Origin: an archaeon CG10_big_fil_rev_8_21_14_0_10_43_11
GTDB lineage: Archaea; Nanobdellota; Nanobdellia; PEZQ01
NCBI GenBank assembly: GCA_002763265.1
Contig: PEZQ01000003.1
Span: 178,112-226,693 of the forward strand
Direction: 5' to 3'
DNA: 48,582 nt
The notes beneath the pieces are model-generated. The model was not told where the DNA came from and did no database searches. It was given only the letters and a program-made list of their open reading frames with translations. Positions within the stretch are counted from its first letter, which is position 1. Each line of letters starts with the position of its first letter. The position numbers and the translations under genes were made by a program. This document shows, one piece after another, positions 7,106 to 15,909 of this stretch.

Positions 7106-8179
7106 ATGGGAACTGTTTTTATTGAAGGCGTGCCAATTAATGCAACCGAGCGCGTGATTCGTAGCGCGATTCGAAACACCTTCCTTAAAACAACCAACGC
7201 GTGCGAATGGCTCAAAAAAGGAGAGCTTGTACTTCTCAAGCCAGCACTCAACAGCCCGGGAGAATACCCTGCAACTACACACCCGCTTGCAGTTGATGAA
7301 GTATCTCGCATTCTTGAAGAAAAAGGAGCGCGTGTTGTTGTTGGAGACCAGTCAGGTATTGGTCATGTTATTCACTCACCTCAAGGACTTACCGGTTCAA
7401 CAAGACAGGCGTATCAACACTCAGGCATGAAATTGCGAGACGACTTGAAATTCGTCGCATTTGAAGAAGAGGGGTGGCAAGAGGGCTTTTTCAAGTTCAC
7501 ACACAAAAAACTGTTTTCATGGGATGATGGATTATATATCACAAAATGGGTACAAAAAACAGATCACATTATCAACCTTCCGCGCCTCAGCACGCACGCG
7601 CAAGCAGGCGTCACGCTTGGATTCAAAAGCCTTGTGGGGTTATTACGTGAAGACAGCAGGCTTGAATTCCATTCGCACGGTCCCTTCTATTTTGGCATAT
7701 CCCGCTATGCTAAACATACCGGCATGAAAACAAGCTTTGCGCATCGCGATTTTTTCAAAGCCATGACTGAAATCATGCTTGCAGTGCAAGAAAAATTGCG
7801 CGCAACCCTCTTTGTTGCAACCAAAGCGCAAACAAGTATAGGTCCAGACCAATATATCATACCATTCATTAAATCACATGTAGAAACACCACACACAGGG
7901 CTTGTATTTGCAAGTAACAACCCGGTGAGCGCGGAGGCGTTTGCTATAGCATTTCTAACGCGCCTCTACCAACACCAGTCATTAGCGCATAAATTTGTTG
8001 AAAAAGCACTTCTTTTTGCAAACAGACAAGCACACGAGCTTGGAAAACAACCCGTATGGAACAATCCCTTTCTCACCCATGCGCTCACGCTCAATATAGG
8101 CACAAAAGAGCTCGCACTCTCTTACAAAAACGTTCCTGAACCGCTCAAGAAATGGCTTTCACAACGCTTAGCAACATGA
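7106..8179 (+). CDS. DUF362-family protein
   Basis: About 357 residues, most like the DUF362 family, whose members are often fused to ferredoxin domains. Here almost no Cys is present and there is no ferredoxin part. Recognisable features are VLLKPALNSPGEYPATTHP near the N-terminus (compare KPNxxxxxxxxxxTHPxVV), VVVGDQSG, and HIINLPRLSTHAQAGVTLGFKSLVG (in pieces). The family's biochemical role is unsettled. CTTTAAAC (7071-7079) lies about 30 nt before ATG 7106, so the 21-residue extension to GTG 7043 is rejected. It is followed in the same direction by Taw1, 46 nt later. Confidence 0.75.
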   Translation: MGTVFIEGVPINATERVIRSAIRNTFLKTTNACEWLKKGELVLLKPALNSPGEYPATTHPLAVDEVSRILEEKGARVVVGDQSGIGHVIHSPQGLTGSTRQAYQHSGMKLRDDLKFVAFEEEGWQEGFFKFTHKKLFSWDDGLYITKWVQKTDHIINLPRLSTHAQAGVTLGFKSLVGLLREDSRLEFHSHGPFYFGISRYAKHTGMKTSFAHRDFFKAMTEIMLAVQEKLRATLFVATKAQTSIGPDQYIIPFIKSHVETPHTGLVFASNNPVSAEAFAIAFLTRLYQHQSLAHKFVEKALLFANRQAHELGKQPVWNNPFLTHALTLNIGTKELALSYKNVPEPLKKWLSQRLAT

Positions 8180-8225
8180 AGAAAAGTAAACCTTTTTAAA
8201 GCGTGGCGAAAGTGATACAACAACA

Positions 8226-9290
8226 ATGGTTGATGAAAAACTCGCGCTCGCCCCAAAAATTCGCGAACAACTGGTAAAAAAGAAATACGGGATTGTAGGA
8301 GAGCACAGTGGCGTACAGATTTGTTCTTGGAACAAAAAAAGCCTGCGCCAGGAGAGCGTGTGCTACAAGCAAAAATTTTATGGTATTCACACGCACCGCT
8401 GCGCGCAAATGACGCCAACCGTAGCGTGGTGCACTGAGCGCTGCGTTTTTTGCTGGCGCTCAAACGAGTTTTACAAAGTCACTGACATCAAAAAAAATCA
8501 GGTTGACACGCCTCAACAAATTATTCCCGGCATCTTAAAAGAACGCAAACGCCTTCTTGCAGGATTTAAAAACCATCCAAAAGTGCCAATGGAACGCTAT
8601 GAAGAAGGTCTTATCCCAACCCATTTTGCCATCTCACTTTCAGGCGAGCCAACCATGTACCCCTACTTGCCAGAAATGATACAACACTTAAAAGAAGAGC
8701 ATGGCGCGCGTAGCATTTTTGTTGTTACCAATGGATTGCAAACAGAAATGATTCAGCGCATGCTAGATGAGAATTCACTTCCAACCCAACTCTACTTGAG
8801 TCTTGACGCGCCAAATGAAGAGTTATTTAAAAAAGTTAACAAAGCGGTTGTGCCCCTTGCGTGGAAAAAACTCAATGACACCATTGATTTGTACCCAAAG
8901 CTTCCCTGCAGACGCGTGGTCAGGTTTACACTCATAAAAAGCATTAACGACGCGGAGGATTTGTTTAAAGACTATGGCGCGATTTTTGAGCGCACACACA
9001 CTGACTTTTTAGAAATCAAAGCATACATGCACTTAGGGTACGCAACAAAACGCTTGTCACACGACAACATGCCCACGCACGACGAAGTCAAAGCATTTAC
9101 GCACAGGGTTCTTGCACACCTACCTAATTATGAGGTGTGTGATGAGAGCGTGCCAAGCCGTATCGTGCTTCTTAAGCGAAAAGACTCAACATACACAAAC
9201 CGCATTTATCCTGATGAAGATAACACGCCCGCGTGGGTTAAAAACAAAAAAAGCATGGATGAGGATGGCACAGATGAGTTCATGCCATAA
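8226..9290 (+). CDS. taw1: tRNA 4-demethylwyosine synthase Taw1/TYW1 (radical SAM)
   Basis: Radical SAM enzyme that builds the tricyclic base at G37 of tRNA-Phe from pyruvate. The radical SAM triad is C69-x3-C73-x2-C76 (CTERCVFC). The second cluster uses Cys33, 46 and 59, the 13-residue spacing known in archaeal TYW1. SLSGEPTMYP and VVTNGLQTEM are conserved core strands. The 354-residue length and the absence of a flavodoxin domain match the archaeal form. No other wyosine genes (taw2, taw3) are visible here. The next gene begins eight bases downstream, probably in the same operon. Confidence 0.95.
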   Translation: MVDEKLALAPKIREQLVKKKYGIVGEHSGVQICSWNKKSLRQESVCYKQKFYGIHTHRCAQMTPTVAWCTERCVFCWRSNEFYKVTDIKKNQVDTPQQIIPGILKERKRLLAGFKNHPKVPMERYEEGLIPTHFAISLSGEPTMYPYLPEMIQHLKEEHGARSIFVVTNGLQTEMIQRMLDENSLPTQLYLSLDAPNEELFKKVNKAVVPLAWKKLNDTIDLYPKLPCRRVVRFTLIKSINDAEDLFKDYGAIFERTHTDFLEIKAYMHLGYATKRLSHDNMPTHDEVKAFTHRVLAHLPNYEVCDESVPSRIVLLKRKDSTYTNRIYPDEDNTPAWVKNKKSMDEDGTDEFMP

Positions 9291-9297
9291 CACGCCT

Positions 9298-10152
9298 ATG
9301 AAAACCATTTTTGATATTGCAAAACGCACGAAAAAATACAAAAAACCAGACAAAAACGAGCTTGGCAAACTCAAAAAGCACGTTTTAGCGTACCAAACTG
9401 AATTGAGTACTGCGCTCCACGCATTTTATGAATCACAAAACCTTGATGAAGAAATCTACACGATGCTCTTTGTTTTTGACAAGAGTCTTGCCATAAAAGA
9501 ACGACTGCACGTGCCCGCCCAACGCGCGTATCACAACGCGTTTTCCATACGCTACGAAACACTCACCAATCTTGCACAAGGAAAGTTTCATTATGCCCTG
9601 TCTCACGCCAAAAAAATGTACGCGCACATACAAGACTTTCTTAGCGTGCTTGAAAAGAGAATAGACATCGCCCTGCTTAACAACACCGCGCCACCAGTGC
9701 GCGTTGGTGAACTTGAGTTTCTCGTGCTCAACGACCAGAACCCCAAAAAAACTGAGTGCAGAAAATTTGACGACTACGGCGACTGGGACATTATTGATTC
9801 AAACATACGTGAATTAAGCCAGAATGGTATTATTCTTAATTATTCAAACCCCCTCTTCCTCACCTATAATGAGAGTATACAAAGCTATGAACAAGGCATG
9901 ATTGTTGAAGATGAAATAAAACAGCGCATACTCAGCGCGCTTGAGCTTAACAAAGAGAAACACTGCTTAGAAGAATTAGGAAAAAGCCACACATACCGCG
10001 CAGACGTGTATGATAACACCTTTTTTGCAGGCTTCAAAACAAAAAAAGATGAGTATGATGTTATTCTCTCTGTTCATAAACACAACAGAGGCGTTGCACT
10101 TGACGTGTATCTTATCATGGACCTTGACGCGTTCAACGCGCATATAACCTAA
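9298..10152 (+). CDS. Hypothetical protein downstream of Taw1, 284 residues
   Basis: Not recognised. Residues 1-120 are largely helical and charged (KTKKYKKPDKNELGKLKKHV), and the middle and C-terminal parts look mixed alpha/beta, ending in GVALDVYLIMDLDAF. There is no signal peptide or membrane segment. The reading frame stays open upstream into taw1, but ATG 9298, eight bases after the taw1 stop, is the natural start. Tight coupling suggests co-expression with Taw1, but no sequence feature ties it to tRNA modification. Confidence 0.7.
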   Translation: MKTIFDIAKRTKKYKKPDKNELGKLKKHVLAYQTELSTALHAFYESQNLDEEIYTMLFVFDKSLAIKERLHVPAQRAYHNAFSIRYETLTNLAQGKFHYALSHAKKMYAHIQDFLSVLEKRIDIALLNNTAPPVRVGELEFLVLNDQNPKKTECRKFDDYGDWDIIDSNIRELSQNGIILNYSNPLFLTYNESIQSYEQGMIVEDEIKQRILSALELNKEKHCLEELGKSHTYRADVYDNTFFAGFKTKKDEYDVILSVHKHNRGVALDVYLIMDLDAFNAHIT

Positions 10153-10225
10153 GCGCACACCATATACAAACACACCTTCGCAAGTCTTAAATCACCCCAT
10201 TGTATGTATACTGAGTACACGTATT

Positions 10226-10909
10226 ATGAAACGAATACCTACTGGACTTGAAAAACTTGACGCCCAGATTAGTGGCGGCATCCCTGAAGGATTTAATGTT
10301 ATTATCTCAGGAAAACCCGGCACGGCAAAATCGGTTATGATTCACACCCTTGCCCTCAACCAACTCAAAGCAGGGTATTATTGCCTATTTATCACAACTG
10401 ACCGTGATAAGAACCAGCTGCTTGATGAAGTGCCTCAATTTAGACCATACTACAAGAAAGGCAAACTTATTATTATTGACGCGCACTCGTGGAAAGGCAT
10501 GAAAAACGATGGCAAGCACATTCTTGCCAGTCTTGCAAACCTCAATGGCTTAACTATTGAGATTTTAAAGATAAAAGAAAAACTGCCAAAAAAACAAAAA
10601 GTCGTAATTTGCTTTGACACGTTGTCAGAATTCTTTTTGTGGAATGACGCGCAAAAAATGCTGCGATTTATTGAAATTTATTGTGCAAAAGCGCGCATTG
10701 AAAACACACTTGGATTCTATGTAGTTGATGAAGGCGTGCCGGGTGAAAAGACCTTAATGACCCTTGAATCACTCACGCAAGTAACAATTCAAATGCAGGA
10801 AGATGAAAAACAACGCTTCTTTACTGTTGACAAAATTGAAGCAACAAAAGAACCCACTGAAAAAATCTTTTTTGACATCAATGATAACGGCGAAGTCGTG
10901 CTAACTTAA
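10226..10909 (+). CDS. KaiC/RadA-like RecA-superfamily ATPase
   Basis: Single-domain RecA-fold ATPase of the archaeal KaiC-like group, members of which act in signalling or DNA repair; the exact role is open. It opens with IPTGLEKLDAQISGGIPEG, the usual KaiC entry. Walker A is GKPGTAKS (29-36), and Walker B is VVICFD (126-131) followed by TLSEFF. It has one ATPase domain and 227 residues, with no Lon or recombination-loop motif. It overlaps the next minus-strand gene by four bases tail to tail. Confidence 0.82.
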   Translation: MKRIPTGLEKLDAQISGGIPEGFNVIISGKPGTAKSVMIHTLALNQLKAGYYCLFITTDRDKNQLLDEVPQFRPYYKKGKLIIIDAHSWKGMKNDGKHILASLANLNGLTIEILKIKEKLPKKQKVVICFDTLSEFFLWNDAQKMLRFIEIYCAKARIENTLGFYVVDEGVPGEKTLMTLESLTQVTIQMQEDEKQRFFTVDKIEATKEPTEKIFFDINDNGEVVLT

Positions 10910-11700
10910 ATGCGCACCTGTTTTTTGCCAATAATATCATTCCACACGTCTTGTGCTACTTTTGGACCAATATCTTTTGGACACGAACCCTCACAGGGAA
11001 ATGCTACATAAAGAAGTGTTGCAAAAGCCGTAACAACGCTTTGGGGATGCATAAGAGAGGGAATTACCATGCTTTTCTGTCCAAAATCAATAACCGTTCC
11101 GCGTGACGCGTTTACCGCACTAAACAGATATGGACCATCACAACAGGGGCGCATGGTGCTTGGCTTAATCGTGCACCCCCTATACGGCAGCACATCAAAA
11201 AAATCAATTTCTTCCAAAGGGTTTTTTATGGTTTGAGCAAACGTGGTTTTAGTGCTGAACACGAATGGTACGAGCGCGGGAGATTCTGGAGCACTCAAGT
11301 ATGGTTTAAAACGGTCAAGCACGGTGTGTTGCACTTCACGCGCAATTGCAAGCGAGCCACTACCAAAACCCCCAACCACGGTTGTAATGTACTCTATAGC
11401 GCTTTCAACAAGCTCATCTTTTTTAAACGACCGGAAGCGCCCGATAAGCGGTTTTTCATGTTTTTTTCGGGCTGAAAAATATGCTGCACCATCCTGTTGT
11501 GTGATGTTCAACTCTGAGACAATCACGTCAGAGGCGTTGTCAATTGACTGGCGCAAAAAGTCATACGAGCGCAATGCAGGGTACGCAGCGCTCACCGGCG
11601 AGTCAAGTGATTGGTCATGCAAAAGAGATTTTTCAAGCTGTTCAAGCATACGCTCGCCCCACATCTCAACGCGTGTTTCTAACAAATCAGCAGGTATCAT
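10906..11700 (-). CDS. Hypothetical protein, 264 residues
   Basis: Not recognised. It is soluble, with a Gly-rich stretch VVGGFGSGSLA near residue 110 and a Cys-containing C-terminal half (CTIKPSTMRPCC, then CEGSC). Five Cys in the last 90 residues could bind a metal or form disulfides, but no known zinc pattern is met. A TATA-like AATATATAG lies about 28 nt before the ATG. It overlaps the KaiC-like gene tail to tail by four bases. Confidence 0.65.
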   Translation of the reverse strand: MIPADLLETRVEMWGERMLEQLEKSLLHDQSLDSPVSAAYPALRSYDFLRQSIDNASDVIVSELNITQQDGAAYFSARKKHEKPLIGRFRSFKKDELVESAIEYITTVVGGFGSGSLAIAREVQHTVLDRFKPYLSAPESPALVPFVFSTKTTFAQTIKNPLEEIDFFDVLPYRGCTIKPSTMRPCCDGPYLFSAVNASRGTVIDFGQKSMVIPSLMHPQSVVTAFATLLYVAFPCEGSCPKDIGPKVAQDVWNDIIGKKQVRI

Positions 11701-11802
11701 ATCTCACTTCTAATATGTTTAGCTATATATTAATTAATATTATGTTAGTTTCAATATTACTCAAAGGCAATTTTTAAAAATAAGCAGTTATTTTATGCTC
11801 TT

Positions 11803-12126
11803 ATGAAGACGCTCAAATTTCGTGAATCGTTAAGTAAATTAATTTTACAGGGAGAAAAAAATACAACTTGGCGATTATTTGATGATGACAATCTATCAGT
11901 AGGAGATATTGTTTCTTTTTTAGTTTGGGAAACAAAAGAAGAATTTGCAAAAGCAAAATTAATTGAAGTAAAAGAAACAACTTTTGGAGAACTAACTGAT
12001 GAAGATTGGGATGGACACGAAAAATTCTCATCAGATAAAGAAAGGTATAAAACGTATTCTAAATACTATAATCGCCACGTTGAAAAAAATAGTCCAGTAA
12101 AAATAATTAAATTTGAGCTACAATAA
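11803..12126 (+). CDS. ASCH-domain protein
   Basis: A 107-residue ASCH-fold (PUA-like) protein, a family thought to bind RNA. The N-terminus LKFRESLSKLILQGEKNTTWRL (in pieces) is the typical ASCH opening (binding strand, Lys-Thr-Thr-Trp-Arg), followed by LSVGDIVSFL. Its codon use is clearly more AT-rich than its neighbours (many AAA, TTA, ATT, GAA), which suggests a recent transfer. A TTTTTAAAAAT box lies about 28 nt upstream. It stands alone in a 600-bp AT-rich stretch. Confidence 0.8.
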   Translation: MKTLKFRESLSKLILQGEKNTTWRLFDDDNLSVGDIVSFLVWETKEEFAKAKLIEVKETTFGELTDEDWDGHEKFSSDKERYKTYSKYYNRHVEKNSPVKIIKFELQ

Positions 12127-12310
12127 AAATTGCCTTCTGCGTCATACTGTCGCTCCGTTTCGCTCCGAACTTAAACAACGTCGTTAAATTCCAATGTTAA
12201 TGAGAGTCTATACCGCACCTAAACCCTACGTTAGTAACATGACTAACCATGCTTTTTTCAAACAGATAGATTCCGCTATTTACAGAATAAACACTTCTCT
12301 GCAATGTCCA
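12127..12310. other. 184-bp intergenic stretch with small inverted repeat
   Basis: No convincing gene. It holds a short direct repeat CGCTCCG (12150-12156, 12161-12167) and a perfect inverted repeat GTTAGT-n6-ACTAAC at 12230-12247. It continues the compositionally odd stretch around the ASCH gene and ends at the glyS stop codon. No T-run stands out as a terminator. Confidence 0.4.
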
Positions 12311-13819
12311 TTACGTCACTGCACTGCCAACGTGACTGAATTTCTTCTTACCCAAAACAAGCTCTTTTATTGATTGAGCAAGCTCGTCAATCGTTATTCT
12401 GCGCTGTTTCATGCTGTCACGGTCGCGCACAGTCACGGTCTTTTGCTTGAGCGAATCAAAATCAATTGTTATGCAATAGGGCGTGCCCTTCTCATCCATC
12501 CGCCGATACATGCGACCAATACTACCCGTCATATCAAATGATGCAATAATCCCCTCATCAAGCAAGGTTTCATACACTTTTTTTGCAAGATTAGGCAAAC
12601 CGTCTTTCTTAACTAAGGGAAACACCGCTGCTTTGATGGGCGCCATTTTTTGAGGAATCTTAAACACGGTTCGCTCCTTTTCTTCTCTGACAAATAAATC
12701 AATCAAGCAAAACGTTAAGCGGTCAGGACCAAACGCGATTTCAAGAATGTGAGGCACACGCTTATCTTCAGTGAGCATTTTTTGGCCGGAAAACTCTGCG
12801 TGACGCTTCAAATCATAATCAGTACGGTCATGCACGCCACACACCTCAACCCAACCAAACGTGTTCGTCTTCACTTCCAAATCCCACGCGTCATCAGCGT
12901 AGTGAGCCATCTCATCAGGAAAATGCTGTCTAAACCTGATTTTTTCTTTTGGAAAACCCATTTCTTCAAGCGCACAATACGCAACGTACAAACACCACGC
13001 GTACGCCTGCTTTTTTACGATTTTTTTCTCAATTGCATTGCCCACGGTTCGCAAGATAACACTCTTCTTGCTTTTTTGCGCTTTCCAATCCCAAAGCGGC
13101 AATTCTTTTTTGCTCACCTCAGTAAAGGATTCAAACTTGTTTTCGAACTCAGGCGTGATGAAGAGTTGCGCTTCTGCTTGAGTAAACTCACGACCGCGAA
13201 GCACGTTCTGGCGCGGACTAATCTCATTTCTAAATGCTTTACCAATCTGGAACACGCCAAACGGCACTTTTTTTCTAAAAAAATCGTAATACCGATTAAA
13301 AGGCAGGTATGTGGTTGTTGCCGTTTCCGGGCGATTATATGCTTCTGTATCATAGCCAAGCACGGTTTTCATCATCAAATCGTGGGCAGTCACTTCAGGC
13401 ACAAGGGTTTTGCTGTTTGGCGCTTTGATTTTGTTCTTGCTAATAACGCGGCGCAACTGGTCAAAGTCTTTTTCATTAATGCCCAGCGTGTCATAGTCTT
13501 TGCCGTTTTTTTCAGCCCAATCCTGAATGATTTTATCAGCGCGATACACGTTTCCGTCAACATCCTTGATAAGCGGGTCAGTAAAACCCCCCACGTGACC
13601 GCTTGCTTCCCACACGCGCTTTGGCATCACGCTCGGACACTCAACTTCCCAAAAATTGTTTTTAATAAAAACAGAGCGCAACGCGTTTTCTGCATTATTC
13701 TTTAACAACTTACCCAACGGACCAAACGTGTAAAAACCTGCTGAACCTCCATAAATCTCAGGCTCAGGACCCCAAATAAACCCGTTTTTTACCGCATAGG
13801 AAATAATATCAGGCGTCAT
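12311..13819 (-). CDS. glyS: Glycyl-tRNA synthetase (class II, archaeal type)
   Basis: Charges tRNA-Gly. The N-terminus has the GlyRS block GPEPEIYGGSAGFYTFGPLG. Motif 2 is seen in FRNEISPRQNVLRGREFTQAEAQ (in pieces), and the motif 3 region is AFGPDRLTFCLIDLF. An HGxxP-type anticodon-binding domain fills the last roughly 100 residues, from MAPIKAAVFP. The 502-residue length is short compared with most archaeal GlyRS (about 560-580). The open frame runs 93 codons further upstream, but that part overlaps the next gene antisense-free and is not GlyRS-like. A TTTTTATAC box about 30 nt upstream of ATG 13819 supports this start. Confidence 0.93.
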   Translation of the reverse strand: MTPDIISYAVKNGFIWGPEPEIYGGSAGFYTFGPLGKLLKNNAENALRSVFIKNNFWEVECPSVMPKRVWEASGHVGGFTDPLIKDVDGNVYRADKIIQDWAEKNGKDYDTLGINEKDFDQLRRVISKNKIKAPNSKTLVPEVTAHDLMMKTVLGYDTEAYNRPETATTTYLPFNRYYDFFRKKVPFGVFQIGKAFRNEISPRQNVLRGREFTQAEAQLFITPEFENKFESFTEVSKKELPLWDWKAQKSKKSVILRTVGNAIEKKIVKKQAYAWCLYVAYCALEEMGFPKEKIRFRQHFPDEMAHYADDAWDLEVKTNTFGWVEVCGVHDRTDYDLKRHAEFSGQKMLTEDKRVPHILEIAFGPDRLTFCLIDLFVREEKERTVFKIPQKMAPIKAAVFPLVKKDGLPNLAKKVYETLLDEGIIASFDMTGSIGRMYRRMDEKGTPYCITIDFDSLKQKTVTVRDRDSMKQRRITIDELAQSIKELVLGKKKFSHVGSAVT

Positions 13820-13871
13820 CAACGAAATAGACAACACAGGAATGTATAAAAAGGTTTTTCTCAAGAACGCA

Positions 13872-14357
13872 TTAATCCTCAAGCACGTCTTCAAGCTCGC
13901 TTTTTGGAAGCACATAATTTCGAAGCTCGCCAATGTCGTTTTGCATGTGCATAATGTTCTTTTGGATGTCAGCAATTTGCTCACCATACCCATTTTTTGT
14001 GCTACGCTTAGCAATGTACTCCCAGTCAATTCTGCGCTTTCGCGAATTAATAAGCGAACCAAGACCAAACAAGCCAATACTTGCCGTGCCAAGAACAACG
14101 TTTAGCAGCGTGTCATAAGGCTCACCAAAGATTCGGTTTCGAAGCAAGCTGTTACCAATCAAACTAAACAACCCGCTCATGCCGCCAAGTTCAGCATATT
14201 TTCCCGTAACTGACGTGACTAAATCCCAATCAATATAATTCTCCGGTGTTGGTTCAAAATCAAAGCGAAAATACTCCCACTTAAAATTTCTTAGAACGCC
14301 ATACAAGCTACCAATAACAGGAACATCATAAATTCGTGAATGTTTAAACGATTTCAT
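13872..14357 (-). CDS. Hypothetical membrane-anchored coiled-coil protein
   Basis: A 161-residue unknown. A single strong hydrophobic stretch (LLNVVLGTASIGLFGLGSLI) sits near residues 84-103 and is followed by a basic run SRKRR. The C-terminus (EQIADIQKNIMHMQNDIGEL) looks like a coiled coil. The basic side after the helix suggests that the coil faces the cytoplasm. ATG 14357 with GGAG 11 nt upstream is chosen over TTG 14375. It is upstream of glyS in the same direction, but glyS has its own promoter. Confidence 0.65.
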   Translation of the reverse strand: MKSFKHSRIYDVPVIGSLYGVLRNFKWEYFRFDFEPTPENYIDWDLVTSVTGKYAELGGMSGLFSLIGNSLLRNRIFGEPYDTLLNVVLGTASIGLFGLGSLINSRKRRIDWEYIAKRSTKNGYGEQIADIQKNIMHMQNDIGELRNYVLPKSELEDVLED

Positions 14358-14499
14358 ACTTTCTTGTAACTCCAAAGCCTATGTTTGTTAATAACGTTTC
14401 TGTCATTGAGTCCGGCACTATTGTTTATTAACGTGTGTGTTAAAACAGTGTCAAAACACTACACAAACCCTTAAAAAAATCAAAACACATCAAGATAAA

Positions 14500-14625
14500 A
14501 GTAGGGAGAGGGTGTTTGGCCTTACATCAAAAAAAAGTAATGGACACAAAAAAATGTTGAGGGACATTTTTGTGCACGTGCCCATTTTTTTTGGGATAAT
14601 TGTTTGGTCAAACACTCTCAGCACC
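14500..14625 (+). ncRNA. Candidate structured RNA near cbf5 (family unknown)
   Basis: A three-way-junction-like fold can be drawn by eye. The closing stem pairs 14506-14510 with 14615-14619, and 14513-14521 with 14606-14614 (14 pairs, one G-U, a two-base bulge). Inside are a hairpin CACAAAAAAATGT/ACATTTTTGTG (14545-14557, 14564-14574) and a small hairpin GCCCA/GGG (14580-14594). A TATA-like CTTAAAAAAAT lies about 30 nt upstream. It does not match 5S, SRP, RNase P or a simple box C/D RNA. The strand is uncertain. It lies at the 3' end of cbf5, the H/ACA pseudouridine synthase, which may be chance. Confidence 0.3.
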
Positions 14626-14640
14626 ACCCCACTAAAAGTA

Positions 14641-15609
14641 TTATTCAGACTCCTTTTCATTTTGTTTTTTCCACGCCTTAGGATATAATGAACGGTCAAT
14701 CATAACGGTGTGCACATCAACAGCAACTCCTTCATTATTCATGTCAATTGCAGCACTTGACAAACGCGCCGCACCAACACCTACAAGCTCACCTTTAAGG
14801 GTGAACACGCCAACCGCCTCACCCCGCTCAATACCCTCATCAAGCCAAGCAATACCGGGAATCTTAAGAGCAGCACCATGTGCCACGCTTGCAACTGCTG
14901 AATCAATAATCACCATTTTTTTAAGATGCGTTGTTGCAACCTCAATAGGATGAATAACCTTTGCAAGATACTCATCATTGCCTGCTTGCCACGCATCATA
15001 CGCAAAACGCAACTGGTCAAGGGTTACTGCATACTCTTCAGTAAGGTCAGCAACACGCGTTCTTCGAAGCTCAGCCATGTTCGCGCCGCACCCCAGTTTT
15101 TCTCCAATATCATGGCACAGCATACGAATGTACGTTCCAGACTGCACGTTTGTCTTAAAAAGCACGGCTCTGCCTTTGATTTCAATAAGGTCAACGGTGT
15201 GCACGCTTCGCTCGCGCACCTGACGCTTGACTGCTGACCGCTTTGGCACGCGCTGTGTTATGGTGCCTAAAAAATCGTTCATGACTTCGCGCACACGCGC
15301 TTCTGGAACATCAGCGTGCAAACGCATCACGCACACATATTCTTTTGGCGCAAGAAGCAAAAATTGCAAGACCCGCGTTGCATTATTCAATCCAACAGGC
15401 AACACGCCAGTCACGTTTGGGTCAAGAGTACCTGAATATCCTGCTTTTTTTACGTGCAAAACGCGCTTTAAAAAATCCATTGCCTGCTGTGACCGAGGAC
15501 CTCTTGGTTTATCAAGAATAATAATGCCTGACACAAAACGCTCTTTAACGCTGCGCGTAGCAGGGTCAACCCCATACGTGCCTGCAACAGCATTTTGTTT
15601 TAGTATCAT
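14641..15609 (-). CDS. cbf5: Pseudouridine synthase Cbf5/TruB with PUA domain
   Basis: Makes pseudouridine 55 in tRNA and, with Nop10, Gar1, L7Ae and H/ACA guide RNAs, pseudouridines in rRNA. The catalytic Asp63 sits in GYSGTLDPNVTGVLPVG. An N-terminal extension and a C-terminal PUA domain (from about 230, with KKMVIIDSAVASVAHGAAL) mark it as Cbf5 rather than bacterial TruB. The 322-residue length fits. A GTTTTTATAC box 27 nt before ATG suggests a leaderless start. In many archaea it closes the secY-eL34-eL14 cluster; here a lipoprotein gene lies between. Confidence 0.93.
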   Translation of the reverse strand: MILKQNAVAGTYGVDPATRSVKERFVSGIIILDKPRGPRSQQAMDFLKRVLHVKKAGYSGTLDPNVTGVLPVGLNNATRVLQFLLLAPKEYVCVMRLHADVPEARVREVMNDFLGTITQRVPKRSAVKRQVRERSVHTVDLIEIKGRAVLFKTNVQSGTYIRMLCHDIGEKLGCGANMAELRRTRVADLTEEYAVTLDQLRFAYDAWQAGNDEYLAKVIHPIEVATTHLKKMVIIDSAVASVAHGAALKIPGIAWLDEGIERGEAVGVFTLKGELVGVGAARLSSAAIDMNNEGVAVDVHTVMIDRSLYPKAWKKQNEKESE

Positions 15610-15644
15610 ATCTGCTTGAAAAAATCAGCAAGTATAAAAACGTT

Positions 15645-15860
15645 TTACTGAACAATGGCGCACACATAATTACACTGACAGTTTGGAATCACGCCCGTTA
15701 CGTCCCACTCACCAACGCACTGAATATGCGGCTGAGCTTGGCAAAAAGAAAGACAATCTGAAAACTTGGTTTGGTCTGAAAGGTTTTGCTGGTCACTGCT
15801 TGCAAGCTGCGTGCAGCCGGCCAGTAAAAAAAGAGCAAGAAACACAAACGCGAGTTTCAT
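15645..15860 (-). CDS. Small Cys-rich lipoprotein
   Basis: A 71-residue secreted protein. The signal peptide MKLAFVFLALFLLAGC ends in a clear lipobox with Cys16. The mature part has six more Cys (36, 40, 48, 61, 63, 67), enough for three disulfides, so it is probably folded outside the cell. The family is not recognised. A strong TATA box (ATTTATATG) about 27 nt before ATG supports it as a real gene with its own promoter. It sits between eL14 and cbf5 on the same strand. Confidence 0.72.
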   Translation of the reverse strand: MKLAFVFLALFLLAGCTQLASSDQQNLSDQTKFSDCLSFCQAQPHIQCVGEWDVTGVIPNCQCNYVCAIVQ

Positions 15861-15909
15861 ACCTAGTTGTGGTCAAAACAGGCATATAAATGCTTGTAAA
15901 AAAAAGAGA

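Noticed and set aside
9112-9297. Longer start for the gene after taw1
   Set aside because: The extension lies within taw1 in another frame and has a non-protein-like mix; ATG 9298 fits the operon spacing.
12749-13705. A 318-residue open frame on the plus strand opposite glyS
   Set aside because: It lies wholly antisense to a clear GlyRS, has no family resemblance and its residue mix (many His, Phe, Arg) is that of a shadow frame.
13820-14098. Longer start for glyS at 14098
   Set aside because: The extra 93 residues overlap the unknown gene at 13872-14357 and do not look like GlyRS, and a promoter lies right before ATG 13819.
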